Source of the DNA: Eretmocerus hayati
Lineage: Eukaryota; Arthropoda; Insecta; Hymenoptera; Aphelinidae
DNA length: 64,000 nucleotides
Direction of reading: 5' to 3'
Assembly (NCBI GenBank): GCA_029851415.1
Contig: CM056741.1
Coordinates: 179,535,021-179,599,020 of the forward strand
Notes under the pieces: model-generated
Databases searched by the model: none
The model's input: only the letters and a program-made list of their open reading frames with translations
What the model was told of the DNA's origin: nothing
Position numbers and translations under genes: made by a program
Shown here: in pieces, positions 45,980 to 58,647 of the stretch
Layout: each line of letters begins with the position of its first letter
How positions within the stretch are numbered: the stretch's first letter is position 1

Positions 45980-47734
45980 GTGTACATGTGTTTATGATCC
46001 AAGCTAGTAGTTTTTAAAAAAATTCCCTGAAAATACCGTATCCTTGCATGAGGTAACATTATAATTTATTTGATTATCTCCAAGACGAGATATTTCAAGC
46101 TCACTAGAAAGTTCGAGTTGAAAGTGTTGAAAGTTTTTTTGAAATATTGACCTCACACTAAGAAACCAGCTCATTTCTTGATTAATAACTGATATAAGAC
46201 TCTCCTCGATACATATTTTGAGGTATTTTCATTGATATTTTTCACCAATAGAATGCTTCAAAATATTCCACGGAGCTTATTATAGCATCCATGAGTATCG
46301 TGCGTAAAATGTTTGGACAATGAATCAGCACTTTTTGAAGATGTGATTGTCAGAAGCTGACGTACATTGCATATTTTGCACTTACGGAATCAAACCGCGA
46401 GACAGATAACAAATTTGGCCTTAGAAAAAAATCTTATGAAGAAAAAATCACCCCAATAGGACAAAAACATTTTTATGTGGATGAATGTTAGGGTTCAGTC
46501 TCTGTGTACCTAACCTGCAATTTCCGAAAAATGGCCTATCAACAACGTACGTATAGGGTGCAAAACGAGTGACCAGCTAATAGTTGCATGCAAGCAAAAA
46601 AATTCAAATCAAATGTTCCCTACTCGTGTGTAGGTATTTTTAAATGAAATTGCACGAACGAACGGGTTTTGTGTAAAGATATAAACTGTTAATAAAAGAA
46701 AGAAAATGGATCAAGAGGGTTACATAGATCCATTATAGAGGAGTCAATATCAACCGAGACTTTGAGCTTGAGGTCAGGTGTTGACTTTGCGATTGAAGAA
46801 TCGCTAGCTATAGAGCATATATCGTGACAAAGATGCATGGCCGATCTTTCATGACCTCTCGAAGCCTCTAAATTGGTGTATGCATAAAAGCACTTCGCTA
46901 CTGTGTCAAATTGATCAGAAGCCCTGAAGGTGATACATTGCGCGGGTGGGTATATCTATGAAGCCGTGTTGAGTCTCTAGCTTCTTTTCGATGCATTATA
47001 CAGTTCCCCGAACGCGATCTTGGTCTCTCGTTTGTTTTTCCGATACATACACGTTATATTTTGCTTCTGTATTACTGCGGGCGTGATGCATAATTCATGC
47101 AGATTCTGACATCAGTGTTTGCTTACGTCAAGATAATAGAACACTTCTCAATTCACAGAACTGAAATATAATTTGGTAATGCGTCGATTTATGCAAAATT
47201 CAATTGCTTACTCTTGTTTAGTGGGGTGAAATATTCATTGATTAATTGATCAACACCGTGGGGAGAAAAATGAGCTGGAAGACTCTTTAGATAGACTCTG
47301 CTTCGTCTTGAGTTAAATGTACCACTATCATGTTAGTCAGGTAATAATCTGAATAACTGATTGCATAATCAAAAACAAGAACTTGATTCGTCTACTGAAG
47401 CATTGTTGAATCGCCTATTCGATTTCCTATCATCATGAAACCTATTGTTTTTAAAAAATTCATACCTTTCTCAACGTACTAGTAATCTTGGAGAAGAAAC
47501 GGGAGTGGGCTAAATATTTTTCGTATGTACATGTTTCGGATGATTTGATAGGTATCACTATCATCCAGCGATGAGTTCTGTCCGTTAATCAAGGATCTTT
47601 ACTTGAAAAAACTCATACAGTTGAACATCAACTTGACTGATAAAGAATTAGCTCTGCAAAGTCCAAGGTATTTGTGTTCTGAGAGGATACCTGAAGTTAT
47701 AGTAGTTTTTTTGATGCACTGTGCGTAAAATAAT

Positions 47735-48105
47735 AGATTTCGATACAAGGGCGGGAATGTTGGTTTCCACGGCCCGAGCGATATTTTTCCGATCCGAGCC
47801 TTGGCGATGGTCGAAATCATGGCTCGGAAGCGGAAATCACCCCGCCCAAGTGGCGAATACTATTTTTTCATCGTCGGCGTGGGAAAGAAAATAAAAAGAG
47901 CAGCTCTTTCCCGCTCAGACGATGAAAAACGTACGTTTTGCACATTTTGACGTTTTTTAACTCACAGTCAATCAAGAACCATAGTTCGATACACGGGGGT
48001 AAAACGTATTTTTCGCATTCGCGTGATGATTCGGATCCTCGCCTACGGCTCGGGCCGGAAACCCATCACTCTGACGCGAAAAAAGTATTTACTTCCTTGC
48101 ATTGA
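47735..48105. repeat. Copy of dispersed CTCGGGCCG repeat (two modules)
   Basis: Module 1 at about 47735-47870 (ATTTCGATACAAGGGCGGG, TTGGTTTCCACGGCCCGAGC, CTCGGAAGCGGAAATCACC); module 2 at about 47985-48090 (TTCGATACACGGGGGTAAAA, CTACGGCTCGGGCCGGAAAC, GACGCGAAAAAAG). Compared with the 41.8-42.2 kb copy, module 1 is inverted relative to module 2. Confidence 0.75.
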
Positions 48106-48254
48106 AATGTACTATTTTCTTTGATGAGCAAGTGACTCACAAATCAAACCATTGAATCTCATTGATCGGCTTAAGCCAGTAACATTGTCAGCAAATTTTG
48201 CTGACTTGTGTCATAGATTGAGCTCGATCTATGTATGTAACCTCCGAGCCTTGT

Positions 48255-48762
48255 ATAAGTAGAACCCCGAATAACAGATACCTCGAAATACCGGACAATT
48301 TTTGGAGCTTGATTTGATTTCCATTGATTCTTATGGGAGCAAATTCTCGAGATAGCGGACAGAGCAATGGCGGACACCTCGCAATAGCGGAGAATTTTTA
48401 CCGGTAGGATGGTCTTGTTGCGGGCATTTCTATCTCGCAATAAGGGACATATCGAATTTTCTACCTCAATGAGTTTGAGATTGCTATCATATGTGAGCAA
48501 ACAAAATCAACATTTTTTGCTAACTATTTTTCGACGAAATAACTATTTATTCGCTTATATTTTTGACGACTATGAGCAATAGTAATGATGAGTTAAATTC
48601 ACTCTGATATGCAGTGAGTTGTCCAAAGCCATTTTTCTGTCGATAATATGAGAATGATGATGAACACAATTTTGGAGAACCCTCGAAATCACGGACATTT
48701 TGCAATAGAGGACACTTCGAGCGGTGCAAAAAAGTGTCCACTATTCGGGGTTCTATACTGTA
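48255..48762. mobile_element. Pogo-like element with AGAACCCCGAATA ends
   Basis: TAGAACCCCGAATA at 48260-48273 and the complement TATTCGGGGTTCTA at about 48742-48755, followed by TACTGTA. The interior has repeated GGACA/GCGGA motifs near both ends (for example CTCGAGATAGCGGACA, CTCGCAATAGCGGAGA), related to the ends of the element at 35792 in type but not in sequence. About 510 bases, no transposase. Confidence 0.65.
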
Positions 48763-51700
48763 TATGGTTGCGAGGTTAGCTCGAAGATGATTCACAAATC
48801 CTTCCTCGGCAACATTTTTACCGTTTGAATGAGTGATCTGGATTGCCGAGGACAGCAATGTATTGAACCAGTCTCAATAAATTTACGAGAAATAGGTTGG
48901 TGTCATAAGTGTATAGTCACGATTTTTCGGCAACCCTTTCATACATTAGAATGGCTTTCATACCAAGTCAAATTTTCGAAAATGTTAAACTGACTCGTAT
49001 TGTTTCTGTTCCAGAGTTGTTCATTAGCCTGTTTAATTATTTTATGAAATTTACGGTCGTCTTCAGCACTTTTCATGGTTTTCAATACACCTGTCAGTTT
49101 CAATACATACTGGTGTACACACTCTACCTTACTGATCATCAGTAATTACTTCATTTATTCTTGAGCTTACTTTCATAACCCTCATATTATTCGTCCGTAT
49201 GATTTCGTGACGCACTAATCAGAGTAGGTACTCTGTCGACACAGGAACAGTTCAAGGATTTTCCTCACTGCATTTTGACAGCAATTACACTTGCCAAGAG
49301 TTACTCTAACTATATTTATTCGCCACTTTGAATGGGCAGTTTGTACCAAAGTGTAGAAGAGATATTACAGAGTCTTTTGTCTTGGAACAGGGTCAAAATC
49401 ATCTTGCGCGACAAGAAAAATGCTGAGCAGCATCCCAAGCAAGCTGTTTGACCCAGACGTCGTAGAGAATACCAAATTGTACCCAGGAATCTTTGTAAGA
49501 GTGGTTCTCTGAAAACGGAAAAAGTAAATCACTTTTGGCGTTCGAATCAGTCTTTTATCTAGAAAGTTATTATGATCGCCCTGAACTTTAATCGTGCGAA
49601 TTTCGAGAAACACTTTCAGATCGAAAAGTACACAACGTGTTCAAAAGTATATCATAATGGTGTAATGCATGGTTTTTCACAATGAGTGATTGGAATGAGT
49701 GACTAGCCCAAAGATAGAAAATTCTACAAAACATTTTGGTCATTACAATTTTGAAAAAATCAGCCATTCCATAATCAACACATGATCTAGCAAAGTCAGA
49801 TCGTGCACTAAAATGCACGATGATTTGCAAACTGTATCAAAGCATTTTGTACCATTTTTCAAACATTTAGTGAGTCATATGCATAGACATTTGTGATGAT
49901 TCCTAAATCAATATCCCATTCTCCTTATCAAAAGTATTCTCATTCAATAACGTCCAAAAAAAAAAAAAAATACACAAGCCGCAAGTTTCATCAATCTTTA
50001 CGTTGTTCAATCTATTGCTCGATCTATTGTGATTGCGTCAACAGTTATGCTCTGGGCAATTCCATTCTGGTACGACAAAGATTGAATTTGAACTGATTTG
50101 GAGAAAAAAAAATTGTTTACTGGATTTTGCATGACATGCATTGGAACGAGGCGCAAATTTAATACGGTCGCCGATGTACTAAAAAAATATCGTTCTGACC
50201 AAAAATTATCGAGTACGCGAGAAGTCTCGATAAATACATTCTTGATTCATATGACATACATTTTGATACCTTAATGTAAATTTTGGCTATCTCCGAGCTT
50301 TGATTGATGATTGAGACTCTTTTTAAGTTTGGAACTAATTCATTCAAGAGATCGGTATATGTTGAGAATTTTTGTACTCGAGAGAGGTCGTTTGTTGGAA
50401 GAAGCGCCCCATTAAAATGCAGTCAGATCGTCTCCCTAATGTGCACATATGCCCTTACATACCATTGACTTTTCCGATAATATAACGTAGCGAGTGAATT
50501 CAGTTCAATACCACGTTTCACTCGATCAAGCGAAATAACGATTGTAGTATATCGGGGCGCGCAAATCTTTTCCCAAATAATCCAAACCTTGTCGTCATCG
50601 TCAATTATCGATCGCAGGGCTGAGAAAAAAGGAGTCAATTTGTATCACAAGCTAGTTAATTTGTTTCACGATGAACGTGTTGATAAGAAATTTATAACTT
50701 CGATATTCTTGGGTCCTCATTGTCGAATAACATTGTGTCCCTCACATGGTAATTTAGATTCTTCCAATTTTACTGATAATTTGATTATTCAAATCTACGT
50801 GGTTGTAGGCAACGATTTCATCATCACAATGATTTATTCAGTGAGTGTAGTGTTAGACTCAAAGAAATTATCAATGGCATATTAGCCTAGGCTGTTCCTG
50901 TTTCAACCTACTTTTTACCAGCTTGTCATGAATTCGTCACGTGAATAGTATGTATGTCCAAAAAATATTATTCCTCGTTCAAATAAATTGTAGACCGACA
51001 TCAACCGCCAAGATGTATTACGATCATATAAGGGAATTCCAATTCTGCAAAATCATAAGTTTGAAGAGCGAGCGCTACTGGCACATTTCCAGGCCGCATC
51101 TGATACATGGCATTGACATGCATATGTATGAGTACGGTCAATAAAATCCTATCTCGAGCATAGAGGGTCATTTACTTCATATAATATTTAGATAATCTCT
51201 TTTAGACGGTTTTTATCCTTTTTGGTTTGATAAAAGTTCACTTGAAAAAAGTTGAGGACGAGTTTACATTCGTTCTATTCTTCCAGAATATTGATTGGCC
51301 GTTAACTGTTCTAGAATTTTGTAAAAGTTGTTAAATGCCGCGGAAGTTCTGGCAGTGACTTACAAAAGGAACTCTTTTAAAAGAGCCATTTCTTTTGGGA
51401 AGTCTTTTGCCGTAGCGCAAGTCTCTTCTCTTTTGCAAAAGTTTGGGTTACGTAAGATGTATGAAATAAATGTAGAACAATAAGAGGTGTAGAAGACTCC
51501 CATTAGACTCAGATTTTGAATTGTAGAACAATAATGCTTCAATAGTTTCTTGGATCCAAATCATCAAAAGAATGTGATTAATTCTGTACCGTTTGAATAC
51601 CCATGTCTGGGCCTCTTTTGAGGGACCTAGATTTGATCTCAAATGCCATTTTGAGATAATGAAATAAACACTACAGTTTGATTTATCGAGTCAGTTATTA

Positions 51701-52838
51701 GCCCACTTTATCAAAATTTTCTGTTAGATCTTTTTGTGTGGGCTCATCCCACTCTGAATTTTTTTTCAACTTTTGGAAGGTCACATTGTTATGCAAATTC
51801 AAGAGATGCGGACGCTTATTGTTTCGGTGCAAGATTCGTCATCACCACATTTACTTTATATACTGGGAATTAATAAGTTCTGACTTTTGAAGCTGGAATC
51901 TGAAACGAATACTAATTTGCACGCGCAACTACACTAGAAGTTTACACAAGCAAATATGTATATTATACCTGCATCTGAACTTGTCAAACTCCTCAACTTT
52001 TGCCTCGTTATTGTTTGAAATGTAGAGTGGCTCAAGCACCCACGCATACGAAAATTTCGTCAACTCGGGAGTGTTTCCAAGTCAAAAATTTACAAAACAA
52101 ACACCAATAAAAAGCATTCACCCTCTACCGTGTCTCTGGAGCAGTCAACTTTTTATTAACAAATCTTATGAAACGGATGAAAATATTCACCACTCTACAA
52201 CATCTATTTTCCAATTCTTCCCCAAATCCATATCCCAATTAATTGAACTTCCACGTAGCAAAGATGATGAGTACTTACACACACAGCAACCTACAACTGC
52301 TCTCATTGATTTTTTGCGCCAAGTGTGTACATAAACGCCTGTCTGCTCGGGCCAAATTTCCCGGAATTCCGAGGGTAGAAGCTCTATACATATCTGGCTT
52401 GCCCGAGGGTAATATTTTCCTAACCCCCCATCGACGTTTGCAATAAAACAAGAGTTGGGGTGGTTCGAGACGGGCAAGAAAAGAACGAATGAACGGATGG
52501 CTATACGCAAATTGCTTTTGCTACAGGTATAGATACTTTTGTGTTCCCTCTTATTTACTTGCACATACACGTGAACTTGAATGACCATGTAGATGGGTTT
52601 CAGGTGAGTCAGAGAAAAGTGGGATGTAAGTAGTTGTTGGTGTTGGTAAAAGGAGATATTTGGAGTGTGAGAGTTGGAAAGTTAATGCATTCTTTCGATC
52701 TTCAAGATCTACACCTCATACTAGTACTTCTGGAATAGGAAAGCATCTTGCGCGATGTCAATTTGAGACATTTTTTCTTTTATTTATCACATGTCATGCT
52801 TATCTTATTCTCGGATAATTAGATTTGAAACTCACTTT

Positions 52839-53282
52839 TATACATATGGGCAATTTCAGAGAATTTTGTCCAGGACCGTCATTATAGGGGGTCTGGAGAA
52901 ATCCTAGAAAATTTTTTCCTGTTAGTTCTATAAATGTATATAGTCCACGGGTGTAAAACCTATTCTTCACATCCTCGCGTTGATTCCGACCTTCGCATAC
53001 GGTTCAGGCCGGAAACCCATCAGTCGGACGCGAAAAAAAGTTTTTCCACCTTTGGATCGAACTGTGTTTTTCGAGAAACTGTGCGAGAAAGTGGAAAATC
53101 AGTGCGGAAAAGACAATCTTCCGCCCAGCGTGTCGAAAAGACCCTTTTTGGACGTAAGGCCCATGGAGGTTTCCGGAAAAATCCAAAAAAGTTACTAGTG
53201 GGATAAAATTTCCCGAGACTCTTCCCAGACCACCCTAGTGCCGGTCCTGGCTAAAATTCTCCGAAATGGACCATATGTATAG
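52839..53282. mobile_element. MITE with CCAGGACCG ends carrying a CTCGGGCCG-type module
   Basis: Ends TATACATATGG are inverted; arms of about 57 bases include GAGAATTTT, CCAGGACCG and GGTCTGG on both sides. Inside (about 52940-53050) is module 2 of the dispersed repeat (ACGGTTCAGGCCGGAAACCC, CAGTCGGACGCGAAAAAAAG). The repeat family may therefore be the interior of this element, or has been captured by it. Confidence 0.65.
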
Positions 53283-54639
53283 CGCTTTGCGCACAATGAG
53301 TAAGCCTTAGAAGTTTTAGAAATTCCCAGAGGACCTATGATAATCAATCGATCATTTACCACCAATCTTACCCTATTCCCGATTATTTGACACATGAAAT
53401 TCGCAACTATCACGAATTTCACATAATAAAAGCTTTGATTCCGAAGTCGATTAATAATTTGTCACTCAGAGTTATCATTTTTGGCTCTCACGATCATCGT
53501 CATGTAGATATTATTACTTCGATTCTATTGATGTCTAACTCTATAGCGCCTTGAAAGTTCCGAAGGACCCACTTTCAACATGTAGACTGCGAAGCTTCAC
53601 GGCAATTTTATGGCGATTGTGCATGGTAATCACCCACTTCTACGCCAAAACTACACGGAACTCAGCGCTCTCGCAATACTGAATGAGGCAGTGATTGTAC
53701 TGTCCATAGGGATTAATGTAGGGATAGGAATTATTTCTCAGCGACAATACCCATTTAAATATCTTTTATTGAGCCACCTTTGACGGCATTTATGCATTGG
53801 AATGGTCCAAATCGAAAAATTTTCTTGGGGCTGAGCCGTTCAAAAAGAGGGTTCAACAGTACCTACTGGGCTCCCGTGGTATCGTGTTTATGCAGATAGA
53901 AATGTTTCGCGTCAAAAGATGTCTGGGCATGTAATTGTGCATGAATTAGGCGTTTTAAGTAGTTTCGTACATCAGCAATCGATAACTCCACGGCTTCCAT
54001 CATGGAAATTCAGAATAAATGAGTCATTTTGTAATATTCTTATTGTTCCATACTTTTTACCTCCTTTGGTATAAGTAAATTTACTCTAAAATCATGAAAA
54101 TCCAAACGTTTTTGTTGAGAGCAAGAATTCCGTGTATGTACTCCATACAATATCCTGAATAGAGCGCCCAATGGGTCCTGTAGCACTCACTCAAAAAATG
54201 ATGTTTCCGGATATTTGAAGAAAATTGCAATGGGTCACGCCTATCTAGGAGCCAAATGAAGCTAGTTCAAGTGAAAAAGAAGATAATTCCCGTGTTCTTA
54301 ATACCTAGGACACTAGAGGGTTGGAATGAAGAAGTTTCCCACGAAGAAGTTGCAGATCAAGATGATTCCAAGGGAATTGGATGTACGTCAATTTTTTCGG
54401 AATAAAGAGAACCGCGAAAATGGAAAATCTGTAAAGTAGCTTGTAGGGCAAAAATCAAAAATTAATCAAGCAAAATGAGCTTTTACTGGCTACAAAGAGC
54501 TGATTGGTTCCAAGATCACAGAGTATGTAAGAGTTTTCCGATGTATCAAATAGAATATCAGTAGTAGCTAGAAAGTGAAATTCGGAGGGAATAGAGAGCT
54601 TGCGCAAGCTCGTGCAATCAAATACAGAGATGAACCCGG

Positions 54640-54730
54640 AGTTTGACTGTATTCATGAGTGACGATGTTGCAGCATCTCTATGCACTAGCTTCCGACCCA
54701 CGCCTCTTGGTTCAAATCTAGCTTCGAATA
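54640..54730 (+). repeat. Possible tRNA-derived SINE fragment
   Basis: TTGGTTCAAATCTAGC (about 54707-54722) resembles a pol III B box / T-loop, preceded by CATCTCTATGCACTAGCTTC, but the A box is poor and there is no acceptor stem. Confidence 0.25.
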
Positions 54731-55847
54731 ACCAATGGAGTGATATGTAAAGATAGAACAAACTAATAATATAGGATCCTTGAACTTGCAAGTAATTGTG
54801 AGCGAGGGTTCCAAATATTAGACAGAAATGGATTTCTTTGATATAGCTAGAGTTCACGTCAGATGTCTCATGGCAATCACAGTAGTTAACTCTTTTTTTA
54901 CATTTTTTTTTTGATTTTTGGAAATTTAGAAGATTTTAGTTGAATTATCAATGATGTGGGTGAAACACACATTAACGTCTGAATTTTTTTGACATGGGTT
55001 TGGGTGGCAATGACAGGTTCATTAGACGCTCGTCACTTGTTATAATCAGAGGGTTTCATACTACAGGATCGATTTTTTCGTGAACCTGACCCAATTGATC
55101 CAAGCAAAATGCCTCAAATTTCCAGTCGAGAGTCGATTTGGTCATCTTTCAAAATTGATTCACTGATATACATGAAGAAGTGGATTAATGTTTTTGGATG
55201 CTGGAGAACGCAGGAATTCAAAAAGCTGAAAACTCCAGACGTAAAATCATGTCAAGCCAAAAAATTTGGAGATCGGTAATTCAGGGAGGTGAGAATTCAG
55301 AATTATCACAGTTCGAGTAGCCAAGAGTTTGGATATTAAAATTTGAAAGTTGAAATTTCGAAACAGTACATCCATAATTTTACAAATCCGAATACCGACC
55401 ATTCACAATTCCTACAATTTCAGGCATTCCAAATCTTCACACCTTCACATTCTCGATCACTAAATATGTGACTTTCCGTAATTTTGCATTTCATATTTTT
55501 GTCTTTCCGGAAAAATAAGTCACTATCTTTCTCAATCATTCATTATAACTTATAATACAGCGACACTTGAATAGCCTATTCTCGCACGTTCCCTCATCTA
55601 TCCGATAAAATATAACATTATATTATCCCTCTTAGACCAAAAAGTATACTTCCAGGCACACACGAAATCGTGCCAAAATTCACAAAACATACTGTCGGAG
55701 CTGTGTAGTTTGGACATCCAGTGAGAAAGTATACCCAAAGCGAGGTAGGTATTATACACGCCAAAGTGATTCGCTGCACGCCACTCTATCTGGATAGCCG
55801 CTCGTGTATACACTCCATACATCTTCTCAGTTTGTGGCTAATTTTTT

Positions 55848-55925
55848 GCCCACTCGACCGACGACGCCCGCCGCCGCCCGCCTGCACCCATTGCATTGCA
55901 GCACGCGTATATAAGTACTTACTCG
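55848..55925 (+). promoter_or_regulatory. GC-rich block with TATA-like sequence
   Basis: CGACCGACGACGCCCGCCGC and following bases form a GC-rich island, with TATATAAG at about 55908-55915 downstream. It could be a core promoter, but no exon is seen after it. Confidence 0.2.
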
Positions 55926-56569
55926 CGCACTTTGTTTTGTACCTCTCGTAAACTCTATTCTACTTTTTACGCTTGTGGATTGTATATAGCTCTAGGGTAA
56001 GCCTTTTCCATCTCAATCAGCTTGAGTGGAAGAGTCTGAGTGTATAATTGGCTCTGATTTTCTTCGTTTAGAGATGGAAGGCTTGAGTTTAGAGTTGTTC
56101 TGCGTGAGTTGGAGTGGGTGGCAGAATGTCACAGATGCTTATGCCAGCTGAATATATTTGAAAATTTTAAGGAAGGAATTTTGTTCCTGATGACTTCAGA
56201 TTTTTATGAAATTTAGCTCCTTTTGTTAAGGCAGAGTGTAATCGATAGAATTCGAGGGATGAGCACGATTCTCATGGGTAATTATTCTCTGGACCTATTG
56301 TATGTATAACACCACAATGACTCGTAGGTACTCGTGACTCACAGTTCTCTATGGAGCTTTCATCGACTGTCCAAATAATTCCTATCGGGAGAACAAAATA
56401 CAATAGTTCGGAATGTTGAGAAGAATCAATCTCAACAATCCATATCTTCAATATTATGAATTGTCGCGTGCGGCATAAAAACCATTTTTTCGCAATTTCC
56501 CAATATTTGGGTGCTTACAAAATTGCAAAAAATAAATTTTGCGCCTCGCTCACGAGGTTCCCCGGTTAC

Positions 56570-56640
56570 CACCTGTTATTTCGACCCTCGCCTACGGCTC
56601 GGGCCGAAAACTAGTCGCACGGAAGCGAGCTACAACCTCA
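56570..56640. repeat. Diverged fragment of the CTCGGGCCG repeat
   Basis: TCGCCTACGGCTCGGGCCG followed by AAAACTAGTCGCACGGAAGC matches module 2 with a changed right half. Confidence 0.6.
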
Positions 56641-58620
56641 TAAAATTTGTGCGAAATGTACTATTCATTGTTTTTGGGGACGTGTTTCCTTCGGCAGTGG
56701 AAACGCGAGATGATGATCTTTCAAATGAAAAAGTTCCCTGGCTCCTATTCTAAGTATATTGTTTTATTGATCACACGAACTTCCACTACAAAATCTAAAG
56801 CCAACGATGATTTGCTATTCATTAGAGGAGACAATTTTCTTCGTTTCCAGAACAATTTTTTAAATTTTTTACTGACTGGTCGATTTTCTATCCAACTGTG
56901 GGTTAGATGAGGCTCGTTCACTAACTAATGAAGGTGCTCAAAGTCGCGATACAATGATCTGATAACGTCAACTTTGGTTCGATCTTGTAATATAAAATTG
57001 AAAATCATATATGCCTGGTTCAAACACCTGAATCCCATACAAATTTATCAGCGACTAATTTGTTCCAAGCATACGAACGAAGTATAAAAAGCAGATGAAT
57101 GTTGAAAACCATTTTCTCAATATTCATCTGACTGCTTTGGTGTTTCAAAACTCAAATAGATTAGAAAAACGGATCTTTAATTTTCCGCACGGTTTCGGAA
57201 ATCTTATACTCATGGTATATTAATCAGAGCAAACCGTAGCATCACGCATCCTTTCGAAGATGAATCTCAGCAATTCCTTACCCAATTCAAGATACAATGA
57301 CAAATTAATCTGGACTATAACATAGCACGCGATCGTAAGTATTTTGATTGCAAACCCACTTACATAGCTTTCGTTTTGTCTGCAAAAATAGAAATTGAGT
57401 GAAAATGGATAGCACATAAGAATGAACGATGCGTGTCTATTGATAGGACGGGAAAGCCTTTTTTAGCTTGTCAAGGCCGCGTGGTGCAATTAATCTTATG
57501 ACTGTTTGCATCTACGATGGATGTATACGTTATAAACGATTGCTGACAGTCCAAAATCGATTTGAAATATACCGCACATTTTAACGACATTGACTGCGAT
57601 TTTGGGAGCTATCCATCACTAGAAAAAATCTCGGGTTTTATCCCAGATCACATGCAGTCAACTGGAGCAATTTTGAACCACCCATAATAATAATTGGTTA
57701 GAATTATGCATAAATCATAGACCCCGGTAGAAATGTCGAACATTTTGTTACCAGAAATAAGTTTTCAATTAATGAGCTTGCAAACATTGATGGATATTTT
57801 TCTATAGAACATATAAAATTCAACATGTATAGAATGGTTTTTCAATCGATTCGCGGGCGTTGGAAAGTATTTTTTCATTTCCTGGATTATTGGGATATTT
57901 AAATTTCATCTTCATAGAGAAGTCCTTATTTCTTCCAGGGTCTTCTGAGATCTTATTGATAAAAACGAAATGTATAAATTCAGATTGTGAAATCAATTTT
58001 CCCCACCCAATGCACGTAACACTGACAATTATCGTCCATTGGCTTCGTTGTAGTAATTTCTTGAGCAGAATACACGTCTACGAAAATTTAGCAAGGAAAT
58101 TTCTATTTTGACGATAGCTTTCTCTGTAAAAGTGACTCAAAATCAATCGGTTGAATAAAAAAATCGTTTTCATCGCTGGATATCGTATTTCTTACTTGTC
58201 ACTTCTGGAGAAAATTGGGTTTCGAAAGCTCAACTTGAGCATCTGAGCCTTCTCTATTCTTATATACCATTTGTCCGACGATATGCCAGAGCTACTCGCG
58301 TATTCAAAAACTGACCCAGAACACATAAAAAATTCATCAGCAACATTATTATACGGCTATTATACGACCACGATTTTTTTCCTTGGATGAAAGTACTCTT
58401 GGATGAAATACGAATAATTTTGCAAGCTCTGACGTATAAAAGGAAATAAGAGAAGCGTATCACATGCACAACGACGCGTGACACAAAGCTCGCCAAGTGC
58501 TTTAAAACTCGTATATGTATGTGTATGTATGTATTTGTATGCTTGTATGCGTATATAGAAAGTGATCCTGGGCGGGTGTATAGCTCTGCAACTTCACCGG
58601 CGTTCAATACCGGCCCCAGT

Positions 58621-58647
58621 TACCACCACCACCACCACCACCACCAA
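58621..58647. repeat. (ACC)n microsatellite
   Basis: Eight ACC units in a row. The flanking minus-strand frame (58260-58607) is not supported as a gene. Confidence 0.9.

Noticed and set aside
44887..45987. Reading the 45-kb palindrome as a viral or microRNA-cluster hairpin
   Set aside because: The 8-bp target duplication and CAGGG ends explain it as a hAT-like transposon.
52187..52588. 133-codon minus-strand frame
   Set aside because: No motif, and sequence over it looks like ordinary AT-rich spacer.
58260..58607. 115-codon minus-strand frame beside the (ACC)n run
   Set aside because: Spans low-complexity TATG/GTAT repeats; no family resemblance.
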